A stretch of DNA of 24,364 bases from positions 1 through 24,364 of the forward strand of contig CAYJPK010000028.1 in assembly GCA_964372035.1 (NCBI GenBank). The letters are read 5' to 3'. A program made the position numbers and the translations under genes. Below, one piece after another: positions 8,959-17,153 of this stretch; position 1 is the first letter of the stretch, and each line of letters starts with the position of its first letter. The notes under the pieces were generated by a model. That model was not told where the DNA came from, did not search any database, and worked only from the letters and a program-made list of their open reading frames with translations. This DNA comes from CAYJPK01 sp964372035 (GTDB taxonomy: Bacteria; Desulfobacterota; Desulfovibrionia; Desulfovibrionales; Desulfovibrionaceae).

Positions 8959-10089
8959 TTATCCTTTTGGATTCCATGTTATGAAAACCTCACCTTGGCA
9001 AAGTTTAAAAAGTCCATAAATCGCAGCCGCAGCTTGTAAAATAAATAATCTGCATATTCTACCAATTATCTTTGCTTTTTCACCTAAAAAGGCAAAAATA
9101 AGCATAATAAGTGCACAAATAAGCCCTAGTTTAGGCAGTATTCCACTTGCAAAGATAGCGCAAATTATAAATAGTGCAATTAATGGCAAGGTGAGCCAAC
9201 GTAAAATTTTATGGCTAAAAAATTGCCATAAAAAGCCAAAGCGTCTTTTTTGTAGTAAGGGCATGAAATGTGTGAAAAAAACATACCATGATTGCGTCAT
9301 TATTCTTGTTTGTCGTGCAAAAGCATTACTATCATCTTCTGGTGGTTCGCTAACAAGAGCCGTAGGTACTGCAAGAGCTTTTTTATTTTCAAGCACAACA
9401 TGAATTGGGTGTGCAAGGTCATTAATAATTTTTTGTGGCAATTCTTTATATAATTCTTTGCGCATAGCATAAATACCACCGTCAGCTCCAGCAATGCCGT
9501 ATAAAATACCCTCGTATTCCTTAATCCATTCCTCGTATTGCCTATAGATACTTCCAGTTGTTTCACTACCACTTTCATCTTTATAAACACTTCTTCCGCT
9601 AACAAGTCCTATTGCTTGGTCTTTAAAAGGTGCTATAAGCTTTTTCATTGCGTTTGTGTGCAACATACTATCAGCATCAGTAAAAAAGAAAATATCACCC
9701 TTGGCCTCAAGAGCTGCTCTATTTAAGGCTTTTGTTTTTCCTTGGCGCGGCTCTTGACGTAAAAGTCTTATCCTTTCATGTTCTATATTTTCTTTTTTGA
9801 TATAGCTATTTACAATAGAATCAGTACTGTCCATACTTTCATCAGAAATAATCAAAAATTCTAGTTTTTCTTTTGGGTAATCTAAGGCAAGAAAATTTTC
9901 TATTTTTTGAGCAATGACACTTTCTTCATTAAAAGCAGAAAGTAAAATACTAACACTCGGCAGCTCATCAGCCTTATCATAATTTAATACTTTGCGATTT
10001 TTAAACTTCTTCAACAACATTAGGCAAAGAGGATAAATGAAAAGAGGATAAATTAATAAAAATGCTACTATATAAAATAAAATATTCAT
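8959..10089 (-). CDS. Family 2 glycosyltransferase, membrane-anchored
   Basis: A 376-residue GT2 enzyme of the GT-A fold. An N-terminal membrane helix (1-24) is followed by SVSILLSAFNEESVIAQ (45-61), IISDESMDSTD (80-90), the metal-binding TDADS (137-141), GADGGIYAMRKELY, EPPEDD and the variant RQTRIMTQSW of the (Q/R)xxRW motif. Three to four C-terminal helices complete it. The layout resembles processive or lipid-linked synthases such as PgaC-type proteins, adding a sugar from UDP- or GDP-sugar at the cytoplasmic face. It is the only recognisable glycosyltransferase in the window apart from the initiating transferase, so either the repeat unit is very short or other transferases lie elsewhere. 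AAGG lies seven bases before the ATG, and the gene starts 15 bp after the aminotransferase stop. Confidence 0.88.
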   Translation of the reverse strand: MNILFYIVAFLLIYPLFIYPLCLMLLKKFKNRKVLNYDKADELPSVSILLSAFNEESVIAQKIENFLALDYPKEKLEFLIISDESMDSTDSIVNSYIKKENIEHERIRLLRQEPRQGKTKALNRAALEAKGDIFFFTDADSMLHTNAMKKLIAPFKDQAIGLVSGRSVYKDESGSETTGSIYRQYEEWIKEYEGILYGIAGADGGIYAMRKELYKELPQKIINDLAHPIHVVLENKKALAVPTALVSEPPEDDSNAFARQTRIMTQSWYVFFTHFMPLLQKRRFGFLWQFFSHKILRWLTLPLIALFIICAIFASGILPKLGLICALIMLIFAFLGEKAKIIGRICRLFILQAAAAIYGLFKLCQGEVFITWNPKG

Positions 10090-10104
10090 AATCTAACCTT
10101 ATTT

Positions 10105-11385
10105 TTATAAAGCGCCTAGTAAATGAGTGATGCTTTCAAAGTCACTTTCACTTACCTGGTCATGAGTTGGGAGTGTAATTAAATTTTCAGCCAAGTATTT
10201 TGCCCCAGCAAAACTAATATCAGAGTTTTTTGTCTGTATTAAATAATCCTGTAATTCTTTAACGGCGTAAAGAGCCAATGGAAAACCACGGCTAATTCCT
10301 AGTTTTTTAGCAGAAAGACCATTGTTATGCGTTAATATGCTTTGAAACTTTTTTTCACTTCCTAGTTTTGGGAGTAGAGGGTAACGCAAAAATATATTTT
10401 TAGAATTTTTTGCTTGTGCAATCGTTCTTAAATTATCTTGTTTCTCAAAAATATATGTATAACGCTCGCCCCATTTTCTACGTAAGCTATTAGCATTTTC
10501 CAATAAGGGTAAATTTTGGGAGCAAAGTCGCATTCTGTATGGTGACATAGCTCCATCAAAGAAGTTTGGTTCAAAAATGGAAGCCCCTATATTTAGAAAA
10601 GGCATTGACGCTGGTATACTATAAAGAGTAGGGCGACGTAAAAAATATAAAGCAAAAGATTTTATAATGTTTTTTAAATCTTGAACAATTAACTGCTTTT
10701 TGCTAGGAGTAGAGCTTGCATAAAGTTCCTTACTAACTACTTGTAAAGATTCATTAATTTCAGGTGAGTTGGTAAGGACTATACCGCCTTCAACAGCTGT
10801 AAGAGGTTTGCCACGGCTTAAACTAAAAAGCCCAACATCACCCATGGTGCCTGCAAAGTTCCCATCAAACATGCCACCCATGGCTTGCGCTGCATCGTCA
10901 ATTAAAAAAGTGTTATTTTCATCTGCAATTTTTTTAGCTAGTGTCGCATCAAAAACTAAACCGAATTGATGGCATATAACAATTGCAAGAGTTTTTTCTG
11001 AACAGGCGCTTTGCATTGAAGCATAATCAGGTTCTAAAGTATTTTGATCAATGTCATAGAGTCTAATTTTAAAGCCAGCATGAACAACAGCAGACGGCAC
11101 TGAATATGACACATAAGCAGGAATAAGCACTTCTACTTTCTTCTTTTTTTCTTCATCGTCTAAGCAATTTTGCAAAGCAAGAAGACTAAGAGCTAAGCCT
11201 GACCTACCAGAATCTGTGAAAACTGCGTTTTTTACCTTAAAGTATTGTGTTATTTCACTATGTAAACATTGATATATATCATTTTTATCAGTTGCTAATA
11301 GACTTTTCAAAATACTTTCTAAAGGCAAGGGTGGACCTGCTGGTGGTAGTGTTCGTCCAAAAAGTAAAGAAGATGAATTTATCAT
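10105..11385 (-). CDS. DegT/DnrJ/EryC1-family PLP-dependent aminotransferase
   Basis: A 426-residue protein of the sugar aminotransferase family (fold type I), which typically transfers an amino group to a keto-sugar nucleotide. Visible motifs: SGRSGLALSLLAL (59-71), IPAYVSYSVPSAV (88-100), ICHQFG (137-142), LIDDAAQAMGG (161-171, Asp164 pairs with the PLP pyridine N) and LFSLSRGKPLTAVEGG (186-201) with Lys193 as the Schiff-base lysine. Length is somewhat above the usual 370-400. The ATG at 11385 is chosen; it overlaps the FemAB stop as TAATG and has GAGG nine bases upstream, while the longer frame begins at a TTG with no site. No dehydratase or ketoreductase that would supply a keto-sugar is next to it, so the substrate is unclear. 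Confidence 0.85.
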   Translation of the reverse strand: MINSSSLLFGRTLPPAGPPLPLESILKSLLATDKNDIYQCLHSEITQYFKVKNAVFTDSGRSGLALSLLALQNCLDDEEKKKKVEVLIPAYVSYSVPSAVVHAGFKIRLYDIDQNTLEPDYASMQSACSEKTLAIVICHQFGLVFDATLAKKIADENNTFLIDDAAQAMGGMFDGNFAGTMGDVGLFSLSRGKPLTAVEGGIVLTNSPEINESLQVVSKELYASSTPSKKQLIVQDLKNIIKSFALYFLRRPTLYSIPASMPFLNIGASIFEPNFFDGAMSPYRMRLCSQNLPLLENANSLRRKWGERYTYIFEKQDNLRTIAQAKNSKNIFLRYPLLPKLGSEKKFQSILTHNNGLSAKKLGISRGFPLALYAVKELQDYLIQTKNSDISFAGAKYLAENLITLPTHDQVSESDFESITHLLGAL

Positions 11386-12485
11386 TATGGAATACCTCGA
11401 ACAATCTTTGGACCAACAGTATTTGCTATAAAAAGTGGTAATTTTTTCCAAGCCTTGATCGCTAAATCAAATTTTGGATTGCTATTTGAAAGAGCTGGTA
11501 AGCTAGCCCCTTCTTCAAGGAGGTATTCCCAACATAAAGGAACTTCACGCACACCCCATTGTTTTTTAAAAGACCAAGGTCCACTTTGTGGAGTTGAGCG
11601 TCCAAAGTCAAAATATTTAAAGCCCTCTTCAGTTGAAATACGCAAAGCCTCCCAGTATAAGCTATGATTAGGGCAATAAGAACGATATTTAAGTAGCGAA
11701 GAAGCCCAAGGCATTTGCATTGTATCGCCGTAGCGATATAGTATCCCAGAAGCAATACAAATATCCTTGTGGTAAACACAAATTATTTCTGTTTCTTCTT
11801 CAAGATGGTTTAAAATAGTGCTGAAAAAAGATTTTGCATAGACAGGAGTTCCCAAGTCACGCATATTTACACAAAAAACAGAATAAAAATCTTCAACTAG
11901 CTCTTTCCCACCACGTTTAACGCTTAAGCCATTTTTTTCTGCTTTGCGAACTTGATTTCTAACTTTATCCTTAAAACTTTTCCACAAGAGTTCAGTAGTT
12001 TCTGGCAAGTCTAATACCATTGAAACCTTGTGATCAGCCTTAGCTGGTAAATCAATGCCACATTTTTGCATATGCCTTAATTCAATTGCGTCTGCTTGTA
12101 AGTCTTTACGCAGTTTTTGGGCAGCCTTTGTTAGGGCAAGTGCCGCTTCTTTTGTATCACAGAGCATGCCACCATAATTAACAAAGGGAATTGAGCAGAG
12201 CAAAGAGCCAAAAAGCTTTGATTTAACGTGTGTTATAGGCAGAACACCAATAATTTTTTGTTCATTCACTTTGCTATTATTATTTTCTTCAAAAGCAATA
12301 AGTGCATAAGTTTTATGCCCGAAAGATTTTTCAAAAATATTGAACCACACAGGTAAATAATAGCCTAGCGAAGCATCTTTTGCCTTAACATATTCTTCCC
12401 ACAAATTATCAATATTTTGAGTTGTTGGCTTATGATAAGAGTCGCTTTCATTAAAGCAGATACACTTAACTTCAATATTAGGCAT
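11385..12485 (-). CDS. FemAB-like acyl/aminoacyltransferase, exosortase-locus type
   Basis: A 366-residue cytoplasmic protein with paired GNAT-like folds, matching the FemAB-related family found in XrtA/PEP-CTERM polysaccharide loci. Visible stretches: GYYLPVWFNIFEKSFGHK in the first half, SFKDKVRNQVRKAEKNGL (basic helix typical of FemAB proteins), RDLGTPVYAKSFF, ASGILYRYGD and YFDFGRSTPQSGPWSFKKQW. FemAB enzymes transfer amino acids from aminoacyl-tRNA or acyl groups from acyl-CoA. Here a modification of a polysaccharide or lipid-linked sugar is inferred; the donor is unknown. The gene overlaps the deacetylase by 8 bp and the aminotransferase by 1 bp, with GAGG (12495-12498) nine bases before its ATG, so all three are probably translated together. 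Confidence 0.85.
   Translation of the reverse strand: MPNIEVKCICFNESDSYHKPTTQNIDNLWEEYVKAKDASLGYYLPVWFNIFEKSFGHKTYALIAFEENNNSKVNEQKIIGVLPITHVKSKLFGSLLCSIPFVNYGGMLCDTKEAALALTKAAQKLRKDLQADAIELRHMQKCGIDLPAKADHKVSMVLDLPETTELLWKSFKDKVRNQVRKAEKNGLSVKRGGKELVEDFYSVFCVNMRDLGTPVYAKSFFSTILNHLEEETEIICVYHKDICIASGILYRYGDTMQMPWASSLLKYRSYCPNHSLYWEALRISTEEGFKYFDFGRSTPQSGPWSFKKQWGVREVPLCWEYLLEEGASLPALSNSNPKFDLAIKAWKKLPLFIANTVGPKIVRGIP
11395..11398 (-). promoter_or_regulatory. RBS deciding the aminotransferase start
   Basis: GAGG on the minus strand nine bases before the ATG at 11385, inside the last codons of the FemAB gene. With the TAATG stop-start overlap it supports coupled translation and rejects the TTG at 11451. 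Confidence 0.6.
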
Positions 12486-13347
12486 TTGGCAATACCTCGT
12501 TCAATACCTTTCCCATTGGAGCAAAAGAATGACGCTTAAAGAGGTAGCGCAATTTATTTTCAGTCTTAGATAAGTTTACATAATGTCTAAAACGTGATTT
12601 TAATGGACCTTTCATGCGTGGTTGCATAGGGTCTATTTCCCAAGGGTGAAAATAAAGAGTGCTAGGCTGTCCTTTATTCTCAAGACTTTTATAAGCATTT
12701 GAAATTAAAGGTGCAGGCAACAAGCGTAAATAGCCACCGCCAGAAAATGGAAGTGTTACACGTTTACCAAGTAAAGAATATTCAACGGTGCTTGGCGGAA
12801 ATTCCTTTATTTTGCCATTTTTACAATCAATAGAGTGTGGAAAGCGTTTAGCGTCAGGCATACCATAAAGATCGTGATGTATTGGAAATATGCTAGAATC
12901 ATAAGTAAAGCCAGCATCTATTAATTCGTCCAAAGCCCAAATAGTTTGCTTTGTTATTGTATAGCTTGGAGCTCTATAGCCATTAACTTCTTGCCCTGAA
13001 ATATCTTGTAAGAGTTTGCGAGAGCTTGTAATATCTTCTTTAAAACTTTCTTGGCTAAGGGTCGTTATGCGCTGATGATTATATCCGTGACAACAGACCT
13101 CATGTCCAGACTCTGAAATGCGTTTTACTAGTTGTGGATAACGCTGTGCAACCCAACCAAGAACGAAAAATGTTGCCTTTAAAGAAAATTCATCAAAAAC
13201 ATCAAGTATTTTATTTGTATTATCTTCAACCCTATGTGGTAAGTTATCCCAAGTAGTAGGCTTGATAGAATCTTCAAATGCACTTACTTGAAAATAATCT
13301 TCAACATCAACTGTTAAGGCTATATTTTTTCTTTTATCTTTTACCAT
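12478..13347 (-). CDS. Polysaccharide deacetylase, XrtA/PEP-CTERM locus type (DUF3473)
   Basis: A 289-residue NodB-fold carbohydrate esterase (CE4-like). The metal and catalytic motifs are visible: LTVDVEDYFQV (11-21, with Asp14 and Asp17), HEVCCHGYNH (82-91, with the metal ligands His87 and His91) and GYRAPSYT (123-130). The C-terminal DUF3473-type end contains LYFHPWEIDPMQPRMKG. It has no signal peptide, so it probably acts on cytoplasmic-face lipid-linked intermediates or is exported by another route. It would remove N-acetyl groups from amino sugars of the polymer. In this family of loci the enzyme is consistently next to the FemAB-like gene, as here. AAGG lies eight bases before the ATG; the gene begins 14 bp after the outer-membrane protein stop. 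Confidence 0.9.
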   Translation of the reverse strand: MVKDKRKNIALTVDVEDYFQVSAFEDSIKPTTWDNLPHRVEDNTNKILDVFDEFSLKATFFVLGWVAQRYPQLVKRISESGHEVCCHGYNHQRITTLSQESFKEDITSSRKLLQDISGQEVNGYRAPSYTITKQTIWALDELIDAGFTYDSSIFPIHHDLYGMPDAKRFPHSIDCKNGKIKEFPPSTVEYSLLGKRVTLPFSGGGYLRLLPAPLISNAYKSLENKGQPSTLYFHPWEIDPMQPRMKGPLKSRFRHYVNLSKTENKLRYLFKRHSFAPMGKVLNEVLPNA

Positions 13348-13361
13348 GTTTTTTACCTTGC

Positions 13362-14846
13362 TTAAATTCTATATACAAAATTCAGCATAATTTGATTTGA
13401 AAAATATTCTTTGCTATGATATGGAACGGTATAAATTACTCTGTGGCTTAAGCTAACAGTACTATTTTCAGTTAGATCATACCTAATTCCGTAGTAGCCA
13501 TTATGTCTGTCATCACCAAGCGCCTTGTCTTCATAAAGAATACCATTATAACTCAAGAAGAACTTTGTTCTTTCTGTTAATTCATAATTAAGACTAAATG
13601 ATGGAGAAATCGTGTTGCCTTGTGAAGAGCTAGTGCTATCCGTTTTATAGGAAGTACCCGCATCATAAGTATTATACGCTAGACCAAGACCAATATCTAA
13701 ACGATCATAGCTTTTATTCCAGTTTATGGAATAGCTACTTTTATTTACAGTTTCACCTGATTCAATATCATCTTCAACAGAGGTGCTGTAGCTTAACGAA
13801 AAAACACTTCGCCCAGTACTATAAGATATATTTGCTTGAACATATGGTGAAATATTACTTTTTCCCACATCTGGTCTGCTATAATTTGGACCTAGTTCAA
13901 TGCTAGCACTAAGATTTTCACTAAATTCATAACTACCGCCAACATAGAAATTATATTCTGATATTGAAATACCGTTTGAGTCGGAATAAATTTGCCTTGA
14001 ATATTGACCCCCAGTATACACTGCGGCTCTATCGCTAAGAGCATGATTTAATTTGAAATAAAGGCTGTGTGTTTGGCTTTTATCGTAGTTGAAATCATAC
14101 TGGTCACCATCAAAAGAGAGAAACGACGGTGAATCACTATTTTGTGATAAGCTATATCGAGTGTCAGTAAAACTATATCCTAAAGTAAGCAGAGTTCGCT
14201 CTGAAAAATTTAATGAAAGATAAGGCGAAATACTGAAAGTATTTCTATTGCTAAAATCATCAAAATCATCATTTATATTATATTCTCCAAGAGTTATATC
14301 GTCATATACTTGCTCCATTGCTTCAGAGATAGTAACAAAAAATACATCTTCAATAATATTCGCAGTTAATGATGCATTTAAATTATGCTGATATTCTGGG
14401 TCTTTATATCGAGAATAAAATTTATAATCACCACTATAGTTTAAGCTCGCTTGAATGCGATGTCCTTCTTTTATATAATTAATAGTAGGGTTAATATGTG
14501 TTACAAAGGCCTGTTGCTTGTTAGTAGCTTCATTTTCGATATTGTCGCTATATTCAAAGCTAACACCGATGCTTGCTGAGTAATCATCATCAGGGTTGGC
14601 ATCTAACGACAAATCATTATCTGCCAAGTTACCACCTGAAGTATCGCTTACACCTGAAGTATCGCTTACGCTTAGATTTTCATTTGCACTTGTATCTAAA
14701 GCGAAAGTATCAGTTTGATTTGTCCGAGCAGGTAAAGATGTGCTTTGATTTTCACTGTTAGTATTATTATCTTGGGCAAAAACAATAGCTGGCACAGTTA
14801 AAATAATCAAAAAAAACAAAACTATAAAATGTCGGTTAATTCTCAT
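13362..14846 (-). CDS. Outer-membrane beta-barrel protein, PEP-CTERM/XrtA-locus associated
   Basis: A 494-residue secreted protein. Signal peptide residues 1-24 end VFA before QDNN. A low-complexity Asn/Ser/Asp-rich linker (about 25-88) contains an exact hexapeptide duplication, VSDTSG twice. From about residue 90 to the end, alternating polar/hydrophobic strands with aromatic girdles such as SIGVSFEYSDNIENE, SISPYLSLNFSERT and MLNFVYRI make a 16- to 18-strand-like barrel plausible. It matches, by position and character, the uncharacterised outer-membrane protein that accompanies the ExeA-like ATPase in exosortase-type polysaccharide loci. A role as secretion channel or outer-membrane anchor for the polymer is inferred. 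AAAGGAC lies six bases before the ATG, and 123 bp of AT-rich DNA separate it from the ATPase, enough for an internal promoter though none is convincing. Confidence 0.8.
   Translation of the reverse strand: MRINRHFIVLFFLIILTVPAIVFAQDNNTNSENQSTSLPARTNQTDTFALDTSANENLSVSDTSGVSDTSGGNLADNDLSLDANPDDDYSASIGVSFEYSDNIENEATNKQQAFVTHINPTINYIKEGHRIQASLNYSGDYKFYSRYKDPEYQHNLNASLTANIIEDVFFVTISEAMEQVYDDITLGEYNINDDFDDFSNRNTFSISPYLSLNFSERTLLTLGYSFTDTRYSLSQNSDSPSFLSFDGDQYDFNYDKSQTHSLYFKLNHALSDRAAVYTGGQYSRQIYSDSNGISISEYNFYVGGSYEFSENLSASIELGPNYSRPDVGKSNISPYVQANISYSTGRSVFSLSYSTSVEDDIESGETVNKSSYSINWNKSYDRLDIGLGLAYNTYDAGTSYKTDSTSSSQGNTISPSFSLNYELTERTKFFLSYNGILYEDKALGDDRHNGYYGIRYDLTENSTVSLSHRVIYTVPYHSKEYFSNQIMLNFVYRI
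14634..14669 (-). repeat. Exact 18-bp tandem duplication in the barrel protein linker
   Basis: Two identical adjacent 18-bp units (14634-14651 and 14652-14669, plus-strand ACCTGAAGTATCGCTTAC) encode the doubled VSDTSG in the periplasmic linker. The perfect identity suggests a recent slippage event that keeps frame. Confidence 0.85.
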
Positions 14847-14969
14847 ATAAACGTCCTTTATAAAAATAAAAACTATTATAAAACTAAAAATTATCTGAAA
14901 AGTAGTATTTTTTTTCTGTATAATTATAATTCTTTTATTTTAAATTCTTAGAGTAAAAACAATCATAAG

Positions 14970-16073
14970 CTATTGCGGTTTATAATATTTATTTTGCTTT
15001 GTAAATTTTTCATTGTTTGCATAATTTGCCCTTCGTTGATGATTTGGTTTAAGCTTTTGTTCTGTAGCTGACACAATATGCTGTGTTAAAAGGACGGCAC
15101 ATTGGGAAATTAAAGAAACGCTTTGTTGCATAAGGTCAATGCTTGTTTGTAACTTATCACACAACTTATTAATATCTTGTTGTGACCAGTCTGCTGTTAC
15201 GCTTTTGTGCTCTATTTCAACTATTTTTTGTGGCTCTTGCTTTTGACTTACTGAACCCCAAAACTGAGTTTCAAAATCTAATTGTTCTAGTATTGCTTCA
15301 ATGCTAGAATGATTAGTGAATTTTTGATTTTTTGTATAGGCATCAAGCAAAATATAGTCACATAATATGTTTATTAAGCGTGGCACTCCGTGAGTTGCCT
15401 TATGCACAAGTTCAATTGACTTGTCTTGCCATATGATAGCATTGCGATTACCAGCTTGCTCTAGTCTATGATAAATATATGCTTCAACATGCTCAGCACC
15501 TAATGGTGATAGGTGACAATGCACAAGAATTCGCTGGCGTAACTGAATAAGTTCAGAACTACTAAGCTTTTGACGCAGTTCAGGCTGACCAACAAGTATA
15601 ATCTGCAATAGTTTTGATTGAGCTGTTTCAAGGTTTGATAAGAGGCGAATTTCTTCTAACTGCTCTAAGCCAAGATTTTGCGCTTCATCTATTATAAGCA
15701 CACAACGGTTACCCTTTGCATATTGAGAAATTAAGAAGTCATTAAGCTCTCGTAGTAATTCTGCCTTATCATTACTAGTGCTATTAAGCCCAAAGTCATC
15801 GTTAATCATTTTTAATAATTGCGTAGTGTCGACCTGCGTATTGAATATTGTTGCAACAATTATATTATCAGACATTTTCTTCAAAAGTCTACGTATAATC
15901 GTGGTTTTACCTGTACCAACTTCACCCGTAAATAAAATAAAGCCAGTATTTTCAAGTAGACCATACTTTAAGTAAGTTAGAGCTTTCTTATGCACATCAC
16001 TTAGAAATAAAAAATCAGGGTTAGGAAGAAGCTCAAAGGGCTTTTGCTCTAAAGAAAAAAATGATAAATACAT
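14970..16073 (-). CDS. ExeA/GspA-like AAA ATPase, XrtA-system associated
   Basis: A 367-residue ATPase of the ExeA-like family. It opens MYLSFFSLEQKPFELLPNPD, the signature start of this group, followed by Walker A GEVGTGKTT (50-58, Lys56), Walker B VLIIDEAQ (125-132), sensor region VGQPELR (161-167) and QLRQRI (177-182). The last 100 residues are less conserved and helical (a coiled segment around 290-340), ending in a basic tail. ExeA helps insert the secretin of type II secretion; in exosortase-type EPS loci the paralogue is universal but its job is undefined. Energising assembly of the adjacent outer-membrane barrel or export complex is inferred. No membrane helix is visible. GAGG lies five bases before the ATG, and the gene starts 45 bp after the kinase stop. 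Confidence 0.88.
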   Translation of the reverse strand: MYLSFFSLEQKPFELLPNPDFLFLSDVHKKALTYLKYGLLENTGFILFTGEVGTGKTTIIRRLLKKMSDNIIVATIFNTQVDTTQLLKMINDDFGLNSTSNDKAELLRELNDFLISQYAKGNRCVLIIDEAQNLGLEQLEEIRLLSNLETAQSKLLQIILVGQPELRQKLSSSELIQLRQRILVHCHLSPLGAEHVEAYIYHRLEQAGNRNAIIWQDKSIELVHKATHGVPRLINILCDYILLDAYTKNQKFTNHSSIEAILEQLDFETQFWGSVSQKQEPQKIVEIEHKSVTADWSQQDINKLCDKLQTSIDLMQQSVSLISQCAVLLTQHIVSATEQKLKPNHQRRANYANNEKFTKQNKYYKPQ

Positions 16074-16118
16074 AATGGCCTCATTAATTTATATGTTTGC
16101 TTAGTTAGCATTTTATAA

Positions 16119-17126
16119 CTAATAAGCATAACGTGAAAGATTATAAATATCTTTATCTTTACCTAGTGTTGTCGCTGAATTATAAATCATTCCTAAAAAT
16201 GGAACGTCATATAATTGCTGTAGAGCACTTTCTAAATGCCTTTTATCTGTGGTATTTTCACGAACAACAAGCATAACCCCATCTGTCATACGACTAAGAG
16301 CACGACTTTCTGCAAAGGGTAAAAGCGGTAAAGAATCAAGAATGATGATTCTGTCAGGGTAGCGATGCTTTACTTCTTGTAAAAACTCTTGCATGAGCTT
16401 TGAAGTGATAAGCTCTGTTGGGTTTGGAATAATGCTACCTGCACAAAGTAGAGATAGCTTGCCAACTCCGGTATTTATGATGCAATCTGTTATGGCTGCC
16501 TTGCCTAAAAGACAATCAGATAAACCCATTGGAGGATTTTCAATCCCAAAAACTCTATGGCAACTAGGCGCGCGCAAATCAACGTCAATTAAGAGTACAG
16601 TTGTATCAAACTCACTAGCCAAGGTGCATGCTAGATTGCAAGATACAAGTGTCTTGCCTTCTCCTTTCATTGGGCTTGTTATCATAAATATTGATTTGTC
16701 AGGAGAGTTTTTGCGAAGTGCAATAATATATTCCTTTAAAATACGATATGAACCACCTTCAATTAAAGCTTTTTCAGTTGCCATAATAAGCTCTGGCGTA
16801 GGGTTTATTTTAACTTCTGGCTTAACTTGTACGTTACTTTGTGCTAAAACAAGCTCTTCATGCTCTTTTATATCTTCTGGCTTGTTATTTTCTTCAATTT
16901 CTTTAAATGGTTCGCTTAGTGCTGGCTGTTTAGCTTGCGCTTTAACTTCTAACTTAGAAATTGAGTTTAAAATACCAACTGCTTTCTTATTCTCAACACT
17001 AGAATTAGCTAAAGCAGTTGCACTATCTAAATTCTTATCTTCACTTAATGCTTTATTTTCTTCTTTTGAAAATACATCAGTTCTGTTCTGTGTAGCTTTT
17101 TCCATTGCTTTTTCAATTATGCTCAT
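16119..17126 (-). CDS. Tyrosine-protein autokinase (BY-kinase, CpsD/CapB type)
   Basis: A 335-residue cytoplasmic bacterial tyrosine kinase that works with the Wzz-like partner encoded just upstream to control chain length. After a charged, low-complexity N-terminal stretch (1-110) come a helix with SYRILKEYI, Walker A SPMKGEGKT (151-159, Lys158), Walker A' LLIDVDLR (178-185) and Walker B IIILD (260-264). The C-terminal tail holds only three tyrosines (328, 333, 335), shorter than the Tyr-rich cluster of Wzc. It matches the exosortase-locus kinase subfamily. It is a stand-alone kinase, separate from the membrane protein as in Firmicutes CpsC/CpsD rather than fused as in Wzc. The ribosome site is weak (GGG seven bases or more before ATG). 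It begins 27 bp after the chain-length gene. Confidence 0.88.
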   Translation of the reverse strand: MSIIEKAMEKATQNRTDVFSKEENKALSEDKNLDSATALANSSVENKKAVGILNSISKLEVKAQAKQPALSEPFKEIEENNKPEDIKEHEELVLAQSNVQVKPEVKINPTPELIMATEKALIEGGSYRILKEYIIALRKNSPDKSIFMITSPMKGEGKTLVSCNLACTLASEFDTTVLLIDVDLRAPSCHRVFGIENPPMGLSDCLLGKAAITDCIINTGVGKLSLLCAGSIIPNPTELITSKLMQEFLQEVKHRYPDRIIILDSLPLLPFAESRALSRMTDGVMLVVRENTTDKRHLESALQQLYDVPFLGMIYNSATTLGKDKDIYNLSRYAY

Positions 17127-17153
17127 ATGATTACCCGATAATTTTCAAAATTG

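Noticed and set aside
11386..11451. N-terminal extension of the aminotransferase beginning at a TTG
   Set aside because: It would overlap the FemAB gene by 67 bp without a ribosome site; the TAATG-coupled ATG at 11385 is better.
16393..17130. A 245-codon plus-strand open frame opposite the autokinase gene
   Set aside because: It is the antisense shadow of a gene with clear Walker motifs; its translation is low-complexity and Ser/Leu-rich with no domain, and no other plus-strand gene is supported here.
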